This document shows, piece by piece, positions 36,293 to 45,696 of a stretch of 59,296 nucleotides of DNA. The notes beneath the pieces were generated by a model, which saw only the letters and a list, made by a program, of their open reading frames with translations, was not told the DNA's origin and ran no database searches. Made by a program: the position numbers and the translations under genes. The stretch spans positions 1-59,296 of the forward strand of contig CANIAS010000010.1 of NCBI GenBank assembly GCA_947465495.1. Reading direction: 5' to 3'. The DNA is from Candidatus Pollutiaquabacter sp. (GTDB taxonomy: Bacteria > Bacteroidota > Bacteroidia > AKYH767-A > 2013-40CM-41-45). How positions within the stretch are numbered: position 1 is the stretch's first letter; each line of letters starts with the position of its first letter.

Positions 36293-38392
36293 CTATGACT
36301 TATCAACCTCTGCTTGTACATTATCCGTAGCATCATTCGATTGGCGTCGCAACCAGTCGTAAATCTCCCACTGTGATCGATGTTGTTTTTTTGAATCATT
36401 TTTAAAATGAGTATTCGATAATTCCTCATCGATTAAACGAGCCTTGACATTATCATTCAATTGGATTTCCAAGTATTTTACCAATTGCTGCTGAAGCCTT
36501 GGATCATAAATCGGAACAGCAACCTCTGAACGATAATCGAGATTCCGATACATCCAATCACCGGAGGAAAGATAATACTGCTCCTCCCCGTTATTACAGA
36601 AAACAAAGATGCGGCTATGTTCTAAGAAACGATCAACAATGCTTGTAACACGAATATTGTCACCAATACCTGGCAAACCCGGCACGAGCGAACAGATTCC
36701 ACGAACAATCAACCAAATCTTCACCCCCGCTCTTCCCGCCTCATATAATTTTTCAATCATTTCGCGATCAAAAAGGCTATTCATCTTCAAGATAATCCAT
36801 GCCGGCTTCCCTTCCTTGACATGCGCAATTTCCTGATCGATCAATTTCAAAAATCGCTTACGTGTATTAAATGGAGAAACAATGAGATGTTTGTAATGTC
36901 CGATCTTGTAATTGTCTTTATAAAAAGCGAACAAACGCTCGACCTCACGGGTAATGCGTACATCGGTAGTAAGTAATGCATGGTCTGTGTACAATTTGGC
37001 GGTCTGTTCATTGAAGTTGCCAGTACCGATGTAAGCAAATTGCGTCAACTTACCCTTCTCTTTCTTTGTAATGAGAAACAACTTCGAATGAACTTTTAGC
37101 CCTGGCACTCCAAAAATGACTTGTGCTCCTTCTTCTTGCAATCGACTAGCATGAGAAATATTGGTCTCTTCATCAAAACGAGCCTGCAATTCGAGTACAG
37201 CTGTCACCTGTTTGCCATTCCGGATAGCATTCACAAGGGCATTGATAACACTAGAATTTATTGCTGCTCTATAAAGTGTAATATATATGGACTGCACCTG
37301 AGGGTCAATAGAGGCTTCCCGAAGCAGGTCAATGATTCTTGAGAACGAATGATAGGGGTAGGAAAGTAAAACATCCTTCTGTTCAATAACCTGTAACAAA
37401 CTACGCTGGCCTTTGAAATCTGGATGCTCCAAAGATTGAATAGGGCGATACGATAAATGCACGCCACCGACATTGGGAAACTGAATAAAGTCTTTGAAAT
37501 TATGATATCGTCCTCCCGGGGTTAAGTGCTCCGATTTTCGCAATTTAATTTTACGTAAAATGAAGCCAAGTAAATCTTTCGGAATTTCCTGATCGTAGGT
37601 CAATCTGACTGGAGCACCCTTCTTCCGTTGCTTTACGCTTTTCTCTACTTTTTCCATCCAGCTTTTAGACGCATCAGCATCAAAGTCTAATTCTGCATCA
37701 CGCGTAATTTTAATGGTATATCCCTTGGCAACATCGTAATCAACTACCGGAAAGATCTCGTCTATGCAGTATCGTATCACATCGTCCAGCAAGATGATCC
37801 GCGTATGATTCTTGTCAGCTGGCAAAACCAAAAATCGAGATACCACATCTGTGGGTATCTCAAGAATAGAATAAGTCTCGTGCTTTTTTTTCTTCTTGCT
37901 AAAAAACTTGATTGCAAGATAAATGGACTTATCCTTTAAATAAGGGAATTTAGGGGCACTGGAAACCATAATTGGCACCAGGAATGGTTGGACTTTATCC
38001 TTAAAATATTTTCGTACGAAATCACCTTGCAACTTGGTTAACCGTGTCTCGTCAACAATTTGAATATTCTGTTTCGACAATTCCTCAAGGATTGCCTGGT
38101 AAATATTCTCAAATCGAACTTGCTCCGAAATAACTTTACGCTGAATTTCTTTAATCAGCTTGCCGGGGTTGATGCCTAGAATCTGTTCGCCACGTCGATC
38201 AAACTTCTCCATCCGTCGGATAGTCGCTACCCGTACTCGGAAAAACTCGTCCCTATTACTCGAATTAATCGCTAGGAATCTAAGCCGCTCCAACAAGGGA
38301 ACATTCGGATCTTCCGCTTCTTGCAACACCCGCTCGTTGAAAGACAACCAACTGATGTCGCGGTTAACAAACGGCAATTTTCTGTGACTCAT
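36293..38392 (-). CDS. ppk1: Polyphosphate kinase 1
   Basis: PPK1 builds polyphosphate from ATP and can run in reverse. The 699-residue protein has the expected domain order: N-terminal (FVNRDISWLSFNERVLQEA), head with FLVPIMVSSAPKFPYLKDKS, and two catalytic phospholipase-D-like halves. The autophosphorylated histidine is in LKVHSKLFLITKKEKGK, followed by YIGTGNFNEQTAKLYTDHAL, and the second active-site histidine is in RFLEHSRIFVFCNNGEEQYY. Start is ATG at 38392. Its own start codon lies 8 bases after the stop of the lysine-rich gene, so they share a transcript. Confidence 0.97.
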   Translation of the reverse strand: MSHRKLPFVNRDISWLSFNERVLQEAEDPNVPLLERLRFLAINSSNRDEFFRVRVATIRRMEKFDRRGEQILGINPGKLIKEIQRKVISEQVRFENIYQAILEELSKQNIQIVDETRLTKLQGDFVRKYFKDKVQPFLVPIMVSSAPKFPYLKDKSIYLAIKFFSKKKKKHETYSILEIPTDVVSRFLVLPADKNHTRIILLDDVIRYCIDEIFPVVDYDVAKGYTIKITRDAELDFDADASKSWMEKVEKSVKQRKKGAPVRLTYDQEIPKDLLGFILRKIKLRKSEHLTPGGRYHNFKDFIQFPNVGGVHLSYRPIQSLEHPDFKGQRSLLQVIEQKDVLLSYPYHSFSRIIDLLREASIDPQVQSIYITLYRAAINSSVINALVNAIRNGKQVTAVLELQARFDEETNISHASRLQEEGAQVIFGVPGLKVHSKLFLITKKEKGKLTQFAYIGTGNFNEQTAKLYTDHALLTTDVRITREVERLFAFYKDNYKIGHYKHLIVSPFNTRKRFLKLIDQEIAHVKEGKPAWIILKMNSLFDREMIEKLYEAGRAGVKIWLIVRGICSLVPGLPGIGDNIRVTSIVDRFLEHSRIFVFCNNGEEQYYLSSGDWMYRNLDYRSEVAVPIYDPRLQQQLVKYLEIQLNDNVKARLIDEELSNTHFKNDSKKQHRSQWEIYDWLRRQSNDATDNVQAEVDKS

Positions 38393-38399
38393 TCTCCTA

Positions 38400-38666
38400 C
38401 TATTTCTTGCGCGCTTTCTTGCGTACCACTTTCTTGACGGCTGGCTTTTTCACGGATTTCTTCGAAACCGGTTTAATGACATTCACCGCTTTTTTCTTCT
38501 CTGTCTTCCTGTTCTTGATGAATTTCTTTACCAATGACTTACAGGTAGAGCGTAGCTGTTTGCGAATACTACGTGCAGCAGCTGCATCTTCGTGGGAAAA
38601 AATATCTTCCAATGCAACAAGGACTTGCAGTTCCAGCCTTTTCTTGATCTCTTTGCTTTTTTTCAT
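38400..38666 (-). CDS. Lysine-rich small basic protein, possible polyphosphate or DNA binder
   Basis: The 88-residue protein has about 30 lysines and arginines. The first half is a helix with hydrophobic spacing (LELQVLVALEDIFSHEDAAAARSIRKQLRSTCKSLVKKFIKN). The second half is a repetitive basic tail (KPVSKKSVKKPAVKKVVRKKARKK) like histone-H1/AlgP tails. No family beyond that resemblance is recognised. It lies directly upstream of ppk1 with an 8-base gap, so polyphosphate binding is a natural hypothesis. DNA binding is the alternative. A signal peptide or membrane helix is absent. Confidence 0.75.
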   Translation of the reverse strand: MKKSKEIKKRLELQVLVALEDIFSHEDAAAARSIRKQLRSTCKSLVKKFIKNRKTEKKKAVNVIKPVSKKSVKKPAVKKVVRKKARKK

Positions 38667-38753
38667 TGATGTTGAATTATTGGGTAAAGAAGGATAAAAT
38701 GCCTTGATTTTCGCTCTTATATTGAAGGGTTAACAATTATTTAAAAAGACCAA

Positions 38754-39260
38754 CTAGTCCAGTTGACCTTTCAGCTGCTTCGGTGTTGTCATTAAGATCA
38801 ATTGTGCACCAGCTGATCCGATCTCATGCCATTGGTCTGTTTGAATCTCCAACACAGCAAGTCCACACGTAGGCAAATACAAATCAGTAGTTTTCAATAA
38901 CGTGTTGAGCAGGTCGGAAATAGAGCTATTGTGCCCAACCAACAACACCGTTTCGTGTCTATTATATAATTCCGATACTACCTTCAAGTAATCCTCTATT
39001 CCTGAATCGTACAAGGTGGAGTGCAACTTCAAGCTATTTTGGCTCATCTTCAGCTGCTGCATGACAATTGATGCGGTGGTATACGTTCGAATAGCAGGAC
39101 TTGCAACAACCAATTCAGGCAGAACTTGCTGATTATGGATAAATTGGCCCATAATGGGTGCATCAGCATAGCCCCGTTCATTTAGTGGGCGGAAATAATC
39201 ATGTAAGCCTTCAACCTCCCAACTTGATTTTGCATGTCGGAGTAATAGCAAACGTTTCAT
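38754..39260 (-). CDS. SixA-like histidine phosphatase
   Basis: The 168-residue protein has the RH motif of the histidine phosphatase superfamily in LLLLRHAKSSWEVEGLHD, LNERGYADAPIMG and the second catalytic histidine in LLVGHNSSISDLLNTL. SixA in E. coli removes phosphate from a phosphohistidine protein; the Bacteroidota relatives are little studied. It is the first gene of the sixA-like / lysine-rich / ppk1 / ppx cluster (gap 87 bases). Confidence 0.85.
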   Translation of the reverse strand: MKRLLLLRHAKSSWEVEGLHDYFRPLNERGYADAPIMGQFIHNQQVLPELVVASPAIRTYTTASIVMQQLKMSQNSLKLHSTLYDSGIEDYLKVVSELYNRHETVLLVGHNSSISDLLNTLLKTTDLYLPTCGLAVLEIQTDQWHEIGSAGAQLILMTTPKQLKGQLD

Positions 39261-39442
39261 GATGTTTTTTTTATATACTTCTCAGCTTGAAAATATAAAA
39301 TATCCTGGGATTTGTAGCTGACAAAAGTAGGCGTATAATTCGTTAATCTCCTTGGAAATTATGAATCCAGCTTCTGCATGAAAATTTACCATTAATAATC
39401 CATTCAACGTAAAGATTCAATCCTGCGAATGACTATGATCCT

Positions 39443-40216
39443 CTACCGAAAAATAGACACTAATTTCACCGTATTTCCATACATAGTCGTGCAATATATT
39501 GCATATAATCCGGCAGGTAGATCAGCAACAGAAATGGTGACAGAACCGCTGGGAGCTAACACATCATTTATTTTGATGGTTTCACCATTCATGGAACGTA
39601 AAGCCACAGTCAATAACTGATCTGCAGTAACTGTGAGCAGGTCAGATGTTGGATTAGGATATGCAGATATAGAGGGTGTGGTTGCAGCATTTATTCCCGC
39701 AGTAGCACCATCAATAACCCGGTAAGAACACGTAGAACCATTTAGATATGCTTCAATAGCATAAAGATCGGTCACCAAAACAGCGCCCGTACCTCCTACT
39801 AGGTTCATTCTGATCATAACCACTTGACTATTATCAGGTATTCTTGTCAATGAAAAAGAAGTAAACCGGAAAGTACTGTCTGCAGGATTCAAGTATTGAC
39901 TGTAGGATAAACTGGTATTTACAGGAATGATGGAATCATACTCAACTGCCGATGAGTTGTATCGGAATGCAAAATCAACCGCATAAATGGTGTCATCAGA
40001 ATTAAAAAATACTGGAAAATCAACAAAACCAATCCCATAAACGGCTTGAGAAAGGTCGAAATAAATCGTATCCAAGTTATTGATTGTCCGGACTTGCGGC
40101 AAACTGTTTCCATTCCGATGATTAGCTTCTTGAGCGAAAAGTAAACCCGTGCATAAAAACAGAAATAATACCAGTGGAGCTGTTATTAAACTAAATGTAT
40201 TTTTCATTCTTTCCAT
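39443..40216 (-). CDS. Secreted protein with cohesin-like domain and T9SS type A domain
   Basis: The 257-residue protein has a signal peptide (ITAPLVLFLFLCTGLLFAQ) and then one beta-sandwich of cohesin-like appearance: IYFDLSQAVYGIGFVDFPVFF, IYAVDFAFRYNSSAVEYDSI, NPADSTFRFTSFSLTRIP, IEAYLNGSTCSY. A T9SS type A end follows (AYPNPTSDLLTVTADQL to LPAGLYAIYCTTMYGNTVKLVSIFR). It aligns over its full length with the last 230 residues of the neighbouring large protein, so it is a stand-alone copy of that module. A start at the fourth codon is possible. Function unknown. Confidence 0.8.
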   Translation of the reverse strand: MERMKNTFSLITAPLVLFLFLCTGLLFAQEANHRNGNSLPQVRTINNLDTIYFDLSQAVYGIGFVDFPVFFNSDDTIYAVDFAFRYNSSAVEYDSIIPVNTSLSYSQYLNPADSTFRFTSFSLTRIPDNSQVVMIRMNLVGGTGAVLVTDLYAIEAYLNGSTCSYRVIDGATAGINAATTPSISAYPNPTSDLLTVTADQLLTVALRSMNGETIKINDVLAPSGSVTISVADLPAGLYAIYCTTMYGNTVKLVSIFR

Positions 40217-40296
40217 TTAAAAAATAAAGGTATTGTCCGTAGGTTAATGCGACCTTTCCATACTATTAAACTATAGTAAAGCAAAGGTTAACGGAT

Positions 40297-40330
40297 ATAA
40301 AAAAACCGGCCCCAATTTCCTGGAGCCGGT
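40297..40330 (-). terminator. Rho-independent terminator after the 1138-residue gene
   Basis: On the minus strand ACCGGC-TCCA pairs with TGGG-GCCGGT around a six-base loop with one mismatch (305-330 of this kilobase, 40305-40330), followed by TTTTTTT. It is 20 bases past the stop of the large gene. Confidence 0.8.
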
Positions 40331-40349
40331 CTTGATAATAAGAATTAGA

Positions 40350-43300
40350 TTAACGATTGACTACGATCCTTTCCGTAGCAATGAAGTTGCTATTGTAAAC
40401 ACGCACCATGTAAATGCCTGCTGACAAGCCAGCGATGTTGATCTCCGTCTTTGCAGAAGCAGCAATATTCGCCTGGGAAAGAACAACGCGACCGCTGAGG
40501 TCAACCAATTCAACATTAGCTTCTTCCGCTGAAACGATGTTCAACACTTCCGTAGCAGGATTAGGAAACACCAGAACATGGAAAGCATTATTAACGGCTG
40601 ACTGATCGATGCGGACCGATTCGCCATTTAAGTAACCCTCAACAGTATTCAAATCAGCTGATGAGAATGAACCATTCAACATGGAGAAACGAACCATAGC
40701 AACTGTAGCAAAGGAGTTCATTCCTTCAAGACTGCTACTGGTAAAACGCAAAGTTTGATCGTCTGAGTTATAATTCGCCAATCCTTGCATCGAATTTCCT
40801 GAAGACAATACAGATTCAAACTTGAGTTTGGATGTATTGAAATTCATTGCAAAGTCGAGCGCATTGACTGTACCTTCACTGATGAAGGATACAGGAACAT
40901 CCACATGATTTCCAGTTACAACCGCTTTAGAAGCATCTACTACGATACGGTCGTTTCCATTCATACGGAAGGAAGAATTCGGAACAGTCGTGGAATAGTT
41001 TCCATTTACGTCTCCAATTAAAATTCCTTTATAGACATCAGGTGTAAGTACAGGACACGAAGTCAAGCCAGAGGAATTAACGGGTAAACAGAATGGAACT
41101 ACCGGAACACGGCTCTTAGAGAAACCAATACCATCGTCGCCAGGGAAGGTCGTCGAAATACGGTACGCAAAGTTGGTGGTCAAGGTATTAGCCGAATCAA
41201 CAAACATCCAGTCTTTGGAAGGACTTCCGTTGGATACACCGGATGCGTTATAGTTCCAAGCCTGGCGGAATTCAGGAATGAACAATACCGCACGTTGGTT
41301 GACTTGCGATAAGTCGCCTGCTGAAATAACTCCATCCATATTAACATCCATAGCAACAGCCTGATAAACTGTAGGAACAAATGTAGGATCATTCAAAATC
41401 ATACGACGCACCAAGAAAGCATCAAATCCATTAATGACTGGCTGTACGCTGGTGGTGTTAATGATGTTCTTTTCAATCGTGATCTTCTCACCATCAGCCA
41501 CGTTGTATTGGAAGACACCTGATGTATCCGGCTGCGTAGAATTCACAGACAGTGATGTACAGGTACTATTGTTTCCATTCACATTGGTGACTAAATATTG
41601 ATTAGGGTTTGCCACATTGTATTTAATAGGCGAATTATCCAACCAAAAGCGAAGATTACCACGATACAAAGAATCCTTGTACGAAATGTATTTCCCAGCC
41701 TCTACCAAACGAGAAGAAACACCTGTATAACGGCTCTCCTGTAGGAATGGAATGGAAACCGCGCCGGTGTCTATGGAACTAAACGTGCTTGTTTTTGTGA
41801 ATTCAACACAAAATACATTTCCAATACCTGCGAATGAAGTATTTGCTGGGGCAGTCGAGTTAAAAAACAAGGAGATAGTAATGCTACCCGATACTGAATC
41901 AATCGCACTGGCAACATCTACATAAGAAGGAGTAATCAAATCACTTGCCACAGTGATTACACCAGTAGGACGCAACTTGGCCGTATTATAGAGCATCGTA
42001 ACATCATACCCGATAACATTTCTTACCGTGTCAACTGCGCGAACAGGCAAGCAGACCGAACTGTTAGCGCATGGAGCATTGGTAGTAACTACTTTATATG
42101 GCAATGCATTCGGATCGATAATATTAACTGTCACAGCCGCAGATGTGGTTGTTGCACCACGATCATCGGTAGCCACAGCTGTAACTAGTGCAGTTCCAAT
42201 TACGCTGGTCCAAGTGAAAGAAAACGGAGAAGTGTTGTCTGACCCTACTAAGGAGCCATTAACATAAAAACCTACAGAACTCACCGTGCCATTTGCATCA
42301 GCCGCTGTAGCCGTAAAAGTTACGTTAGCCGGGAATGTGTAATTGGCTCCATTGGAAGGAGAAGTGATGCTAACAGTAGGAGGTACGTTATTAATGACAC
42401 TGATACTAACAGCCGACGAGGTCGTCTGAGCACCAAGGTTATCGGTAGCTCGTGCGGTAATGGAATGCGTTCCTAAGGCTGCGGTATACGAAGCAGCATA
42501 TGGGGAAGTGTTGTCTGTAGAAAGCAATACGCCATCCACGAAGAATTCCACAGAAGCTACACTCACGTTATCTGTAGCAGCGGCAGTAATTGATACTGCA
42601 TCTCCAACTACATACGAACTGCCTGTGGCAGGTGCGGTAATACTGCAAGTTGGGGGAGGATTGTTAGCTACCGTAATGGAAACCCCTGCAGAAGTTGTCT
42701 GAGCACCAAGGTCATCTGTAGCACGCGCAGTAACAGTATGTGAGCCTGCTACACCAACATAGGTTGCAGAATAAGGAGACGTATTATCTACTCCTACAGA
42801 AACGCCATCTACAAAGAATTCAACGGATGACACCGTACCATCGGCATCAGCAGCACTAGCACTCAATGTGATTGTTGCTCCGGTAAGAAAACTGGCTCCA
42901 TTGGCAGGAGAAGTGATGTTTACCGTTGGCGCTTGGTTGGCTGCTCCTAATGTTCCTGTAAGGAATGAAGCAGTCAATTCACTACCGGTTGGATTAGAGA
43001 ATACGTAGTTCTGTGTTCCACCAGTAGGTGTTCCAATTTGAATGTTCAATTCATAGTGAAGTACGCCGTCAGTGGTAAACTGACCAATACAAACAATATT
43101 GGTAGTATCAAGTCCTGTAGCACCGCCTAACGCAGCAATTGAACCGTTATTAGTAGTGAAATTCCCTCCTACCTGACTAGTACCATCGAAAACACCAAGG
43201 TCACCGTTTCCAGTGTTGTTGATACCTACGAACGTCACTGCCAAGGGAGTTCCCGCCAGCAAACCGTCACGGGAATTGGTTCCAGTGATTGGGTAGGTGA

Positions 43301-43766
43301 TGGTTGGATCAAAATTAGCCAGAATTGCATTTGCGTTACCTAAGCTACCATCTGTGTCGACTGATTTACGCACAGCGAACTTACCAGAACATCCAGATCC
43401 AACAGAAAACCAGGAGTCAATCATGGCTGTGAATTTGCGAATGTTGGTTGCACTAATACTATTAGGTGCTGTACCCCCGTAATTCTCATCGTTGAAGAAC
43501 GTAGTAGAAGAAGTAATGGTGAGCGGGTGAGCACTTACACCATAAAGGGCTTGAAAATTATAGCCCGGCAACATATCTGCATACAAACGATATGTAACTG
43601 AACCTGATGGTAGAACGCCAGCAGCCGACGCAGAGTCGGCAGCATTTGAAACGTAGTATTTTTCTACGATGATGTTCTGGAGTCCATTCTGGGCACGTAC
43701 TGTCGAAAAAATCGACAGTACGCCCAGCAACAGAAGTAAGGATAATCTTTTGGCTGTATGTATCAT
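40350..43766 (-). CDS. Large surface protein: EKYYVS module, three Ig-like repeats, dockerin-like and cohesin-like parts, T9SS domain
   Basis: The 1138-residue protein has, in order: signal peptide (to VRAQ), the EKYYVS module (about 28-270) shared with two other proteins here, three Ig-like repeats of about 92 residues (280-556), a cohesin-like segment (about 557-690), a dockerin-like region with the calcium-loop pattern DVNMDGVISAGDLSQVNQR and GILIGDVNGNYS, a second cohesin-like sandwich and a T9SS type A end (VFPNPATEVLNIVSAEE to IATERIVVNR). It should be exported to the cell surface. The order of repeats and loops is like large Bacteroidota matrix proteins. It is 21 bases downstream of the beta-helix gene and is followed by a terminator. 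Confidence 0.85.
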   Translation of the reverse strand: MIHTAKRLSLLLLLGVLSIFSTVRAQNGLQNIIVEKYYVSNAADSASAAGVLPSGSVTYRLYADMLPGYNFQALYGVSAHPLTITSSTTFFNDENYGGTAPNSISATNIRKFTAMIDSWFSVGSGCSGKFAVRKSVDTDGSLGNANAILANFDPTITYPITGTNSRDGLLAGTPLAVTFVGINNTGNGDLGVFDGTSQVGGNFTTNNGSIAALGGATGLDTTNIVCIGQFTTDGVLHYELNIQIGTPTGGTQNYVFSNPTGSELTASFLTGTLGAANQAPTVNITSPANGASFLTGATITLSASAADADGTVSSVEFFVDGVSVGVDNTSPYSATYVGVAGSHTVTARATDDLGAQTTSAGVSITVANNPPPTCSITAPATGSSYVVGDAVSITAAATDNVSVASVEFFVDGVLLSTDNTSPYAASYTAALGTHSITARATDNLGAQTTSSAVSISVINNVPPTVSITSPSNGANYTFPANVTFTATAADANGTVSSVGFYVNGSLVGSDNTSPFSFTWTSVIGTALVTAVATDDRGATTTSAAVTVNIIDPNALPYKVVTTNAPCANSSVCLPVRAVDTVRNVIGYDVTMLYNTAKLRPTGVITVASDLITPSYVDVASAIDSVSGSITISLFFNSTAPANTSFAGIGNVFCVEFTKTSTFSSIDTGAVSIPFLQESRYTGVSSRLVEAGKYISYKDSLYRGNLRFWLDNSPIKYNVANPNQYLVTNVNGNNSTCTSLSVNSTQPDTSGVFQYNVADGEKITIEKNIINTTSVQPVINGFDAFLVRRMILNDPTFVPTVYQAVAMDVNMDGVISAGDLSQVNQRAVLFIPEFRQAWNYNASGVSNGSPSKDWMFVDSANTLTTNFAYRISTTFPGDDGIGFSKSRVPVVPFCLPVNSSGLTSCPVLTPDVYKGILIGDVNGNYSTTVPNSSFRMNGNDRIVVDASKAVVTGNHVDVPVSFISEGTVNALDFAMNFNTSKLKFESVLSSGNSMQGLANYNSDDQTLRFTSSSLEGMNSFATVAMVRFSMLNGSFSSADLNTVEGYLNGESVRIDQSAVNNAFHVLVFPNPATEVLNIVSAEEANVELVDLSGRVVLSQANIAASAKTEINIAGLSAGIYMVRVYNSNFIATERIVVNR
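42099..42929 (-). repeat. Three tandem Ig-like repeats inside the 1138-residue gene
   Basis: Three units of about 92 codons repeat the order P-T-x-x-I-T-x-P-x-x-G, V-x-S-V-x-F-x-V-x-G, D-N-T-S-P, H-x-V/I-T-A-x-A-T-D-x-x-G-A-x-T-T-S. They differ by many substitutions, so they are not a recent duplication. Confidence 0.85.
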
Positions 43767-43787
43767 AACAATGCTATTCGTCTCTTA

Positions 43788-45470
43788 TTATTGGCAAGAC
43801 TGATTGAACTTACCGAGTAACTGTAGGAAGTCTACGTTATTCGTTGTACCATCCACGTTAATATCGGTAGGACAATCTTGGGTTCCGTTAACCATACCGA
43901 AAATTTGAGTCATGGAGAATTCAGAAAGCCAGTTTTTGCCTGATGGAGAAAATGCGCCACGGTAGGGAGCCGCTGTATAGAAACCATCAACAGGAGCGAC
44001 CGGACAACCAGTCGTAGAAAGTGCTGGATTAGGGATAGCGTCCACTTGGGTGGTAACTGCGTTGGAGGATGAATTCATCGTCCAAACGTTATTCATACCT
44101 GCTACAGACGAAACAGAAATGTTCAAGTCTGTTGTATAGAATTGAGCTGTATCGGTGCTAAGGAATGTACCAGCAGAAGCTGCTGTTGATTTGTCAATTC
44201 GAACCGGATAAGTTACACCAACGAAGGTGTTACATTTTACTTTCAGACTATTGGAGCCATTACCGCCAGTATTAGCCCAGTTGTGGTAAGCTTCAAAACC
44301 ACCAGTACGAGTACCAACAGCTTTAATCATATTCAAACCAAAACGGAAGTTCGTGAAAACAGAATTGTAGAATTCACCTTCTGTAAGCTCTTTCGCTTCA
44401 ATCGCAGCGATACCAGAGTTATCACTTGACAAATACGATTTGTTATTACCAATAATAGTGGTATTGTAGATAACCGGATGTGAACGAACTAGATTGTTTG
44501 ATTTCTGATCGTCAGCATCGCACTCAAAACCATTGTCGGCATCAGCGCTGGTCGTGGTATCCGCTGTACTTGTTTTCAATCCAAAAAGGAACTGTGCCTT
44601 ACCTACCCAACCGTCATCGAAATCGAACATATCATCATTACCAAAGAGCGACGCACAATATTTCAAATTCACTGTACCGCCCCAAAGTTCGATGCCATCG
44701 TCAGCACAGCTGATAATCTCGATGTGGTCAATCGTAGTTCCACGTCCAACAGATCCCAAAGAAAGTGCGTTCAATTCACCACCTACTTGAAGGATTGCTC
44801 CTGCATGGCGGATAGACACATACCGTAAAATACCTGAGTTATCATTGTCATCAAATGAACCTGTTGTCGTATTTACACCGAACTGGTCTTTGCTATTAGA
44901 ACTGGAAAATCCTTCGAAGGTTCCGAGTCCGTTAGCCACAGCGATTTTACCATCGCCTACACCAGCTTGGAATGGGCCGTTGTTAGCCAACAACAAGTTG
45001 TTAGATGCTTTACCTGCAACACAGATACCGCCCCATTTACCTTTATTGTTGATAGAATAGGTGCCATCCATTGGATCAGCTTCAGCTGTAAAAACAATCC
45101 AGCAAGTAGGAGAACCACTTGCAAATATTTTTCCACCCACTTCTACTGTCAATGCTACCGCTGAATCTGCTGTAGAGTAAGCACGTCCTTTAATAACAGT
45201 ACCAGGATTGATAGTTAATGTCTTTCCGTTAGGAACATAGATCTTCTTGTCCAAGATGTAGGTCTTAGAACAATCAAGAATGGTGTTGGATGCAATCAAC
45301 TCACCATCGGTTGCTCCACCACTGGTAGCAAGTGTAGATAACAATACGGTTGCACGAGAAGATACCGAAGGACATCCGCAATCGGCACCAAGGTTAGTCT
45401 GCGCGAAAGCAGTCGTGCATGCTGTCATTGCCATAGCGGCAATTGCCATTACTTTTTTGAGTGTTTTCAT
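43788..45470 (-). CDS. Secreted right-handed beta-helix-like protein with dockerin-like C-terminus
   Basis: The 560-residue protein has a signal peptide (MKTLKKVMAIAAMAMTACTTAFAQ) and a long beta-helix-like body: TLTINPGTVIKGRAY, TIDHIEIISCADDGIELWGGTVNLKYC, NDDMFDFDDGWVGKAQFLFG, SHPVIYNTTIIGNNKSYL. The C-terminus lacks the usual T9SS type A pattern; it ends in DINVDGTTNNVDFLQLLGKF plus NQSCQ, one dockerin/EF-hand-like loop. Similar proteins are often listed as T9SS C-terminal-target proteins. It is the first gene of a two-gene unit with the 1138-residue gene, downstream of a 226-base space in which no promoter matching TAnnTTTG was found. Confidence 0.82.
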   Translation of the reverse strand: MKTLKKVMAIAAMAMTACTTAFAQTNLGADCGCPSVSSRATVLLSTLATSGGATDGELIASNTILDCSKTYILDKKIYVPNGKTLTINPGTVIKGRAYSTADSAVALTVEVGGKIFASGSPTCWIVFTAEADPMDGTYSINNKGKWGGICVAGKASNNLLLANNGPFQAGVGDGKIAVANGLGTFEGFSSSNSKDQFGVNTTTGSFDDNDNSGILRYVSIRHAGAILQVGGELNALSLGSVGRGTTIDHIEIISCADDGIELWGGTVNLKYCASLFGNDDMFDFDDGWVGKAQFLFGLKTSTADTTTSADADNGFECDADDQKSNNLVRSHPVIYNTTIIGNNKSYLSSDNSGIAAIEAKELTEGEFYNSVFTNFRFGLNMIKAVGTRTGGFEAYHNWANTGGNGSNSLKVKCNTFVGVTYPVRIDKSTAASAGTFLSTDTAQFYTTDLNISVSSVAGMNNVWTMNSSSNAVTTQVDAIPNPALSTTGCPVAPVDGFYTAAPYRGAFSPSGKNWLSEFSMTQIFGMVNGTQDCPTDINVDGTTNNVDFLQLLGKFNQSCQ

Positions 45471-45696
45471 GTTTAAATGAATGATTTAAGGTTGAGTTTG
45501 ATGAGATTGCTATTTTATAAATACACTTCAAAAATCCTATAGACAATTGAAGCCATCAATAAGTAAAACTTAAGATTGATTTAAAGAATCGTGAACGGAA
45601 GTACAACTAAAAGAGAACGAAATGTTAACTGCTGAAAAAGAACAATGATGATCTACCAAATTTTAGATCAAAGTCAATTAGTATAAACCAGTCAGT

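Noticed and set aside
42099-42929. CRISPR-like or satellite DNA in the Ig-repeat region
   Set aside because: The repeats are protein-level units of about 92 codons that have diverged in DNA; no short direct repeats with unique spacers.
45471-45696. Possible small gene or RNA in the 226-base A/T-rich space between the FISUMP and beta-helix genes
   Set aside because: No frame with coding character, no strong hairpin, no TAnnTTTG box; most likely the promoter region of the beta-helix gene.
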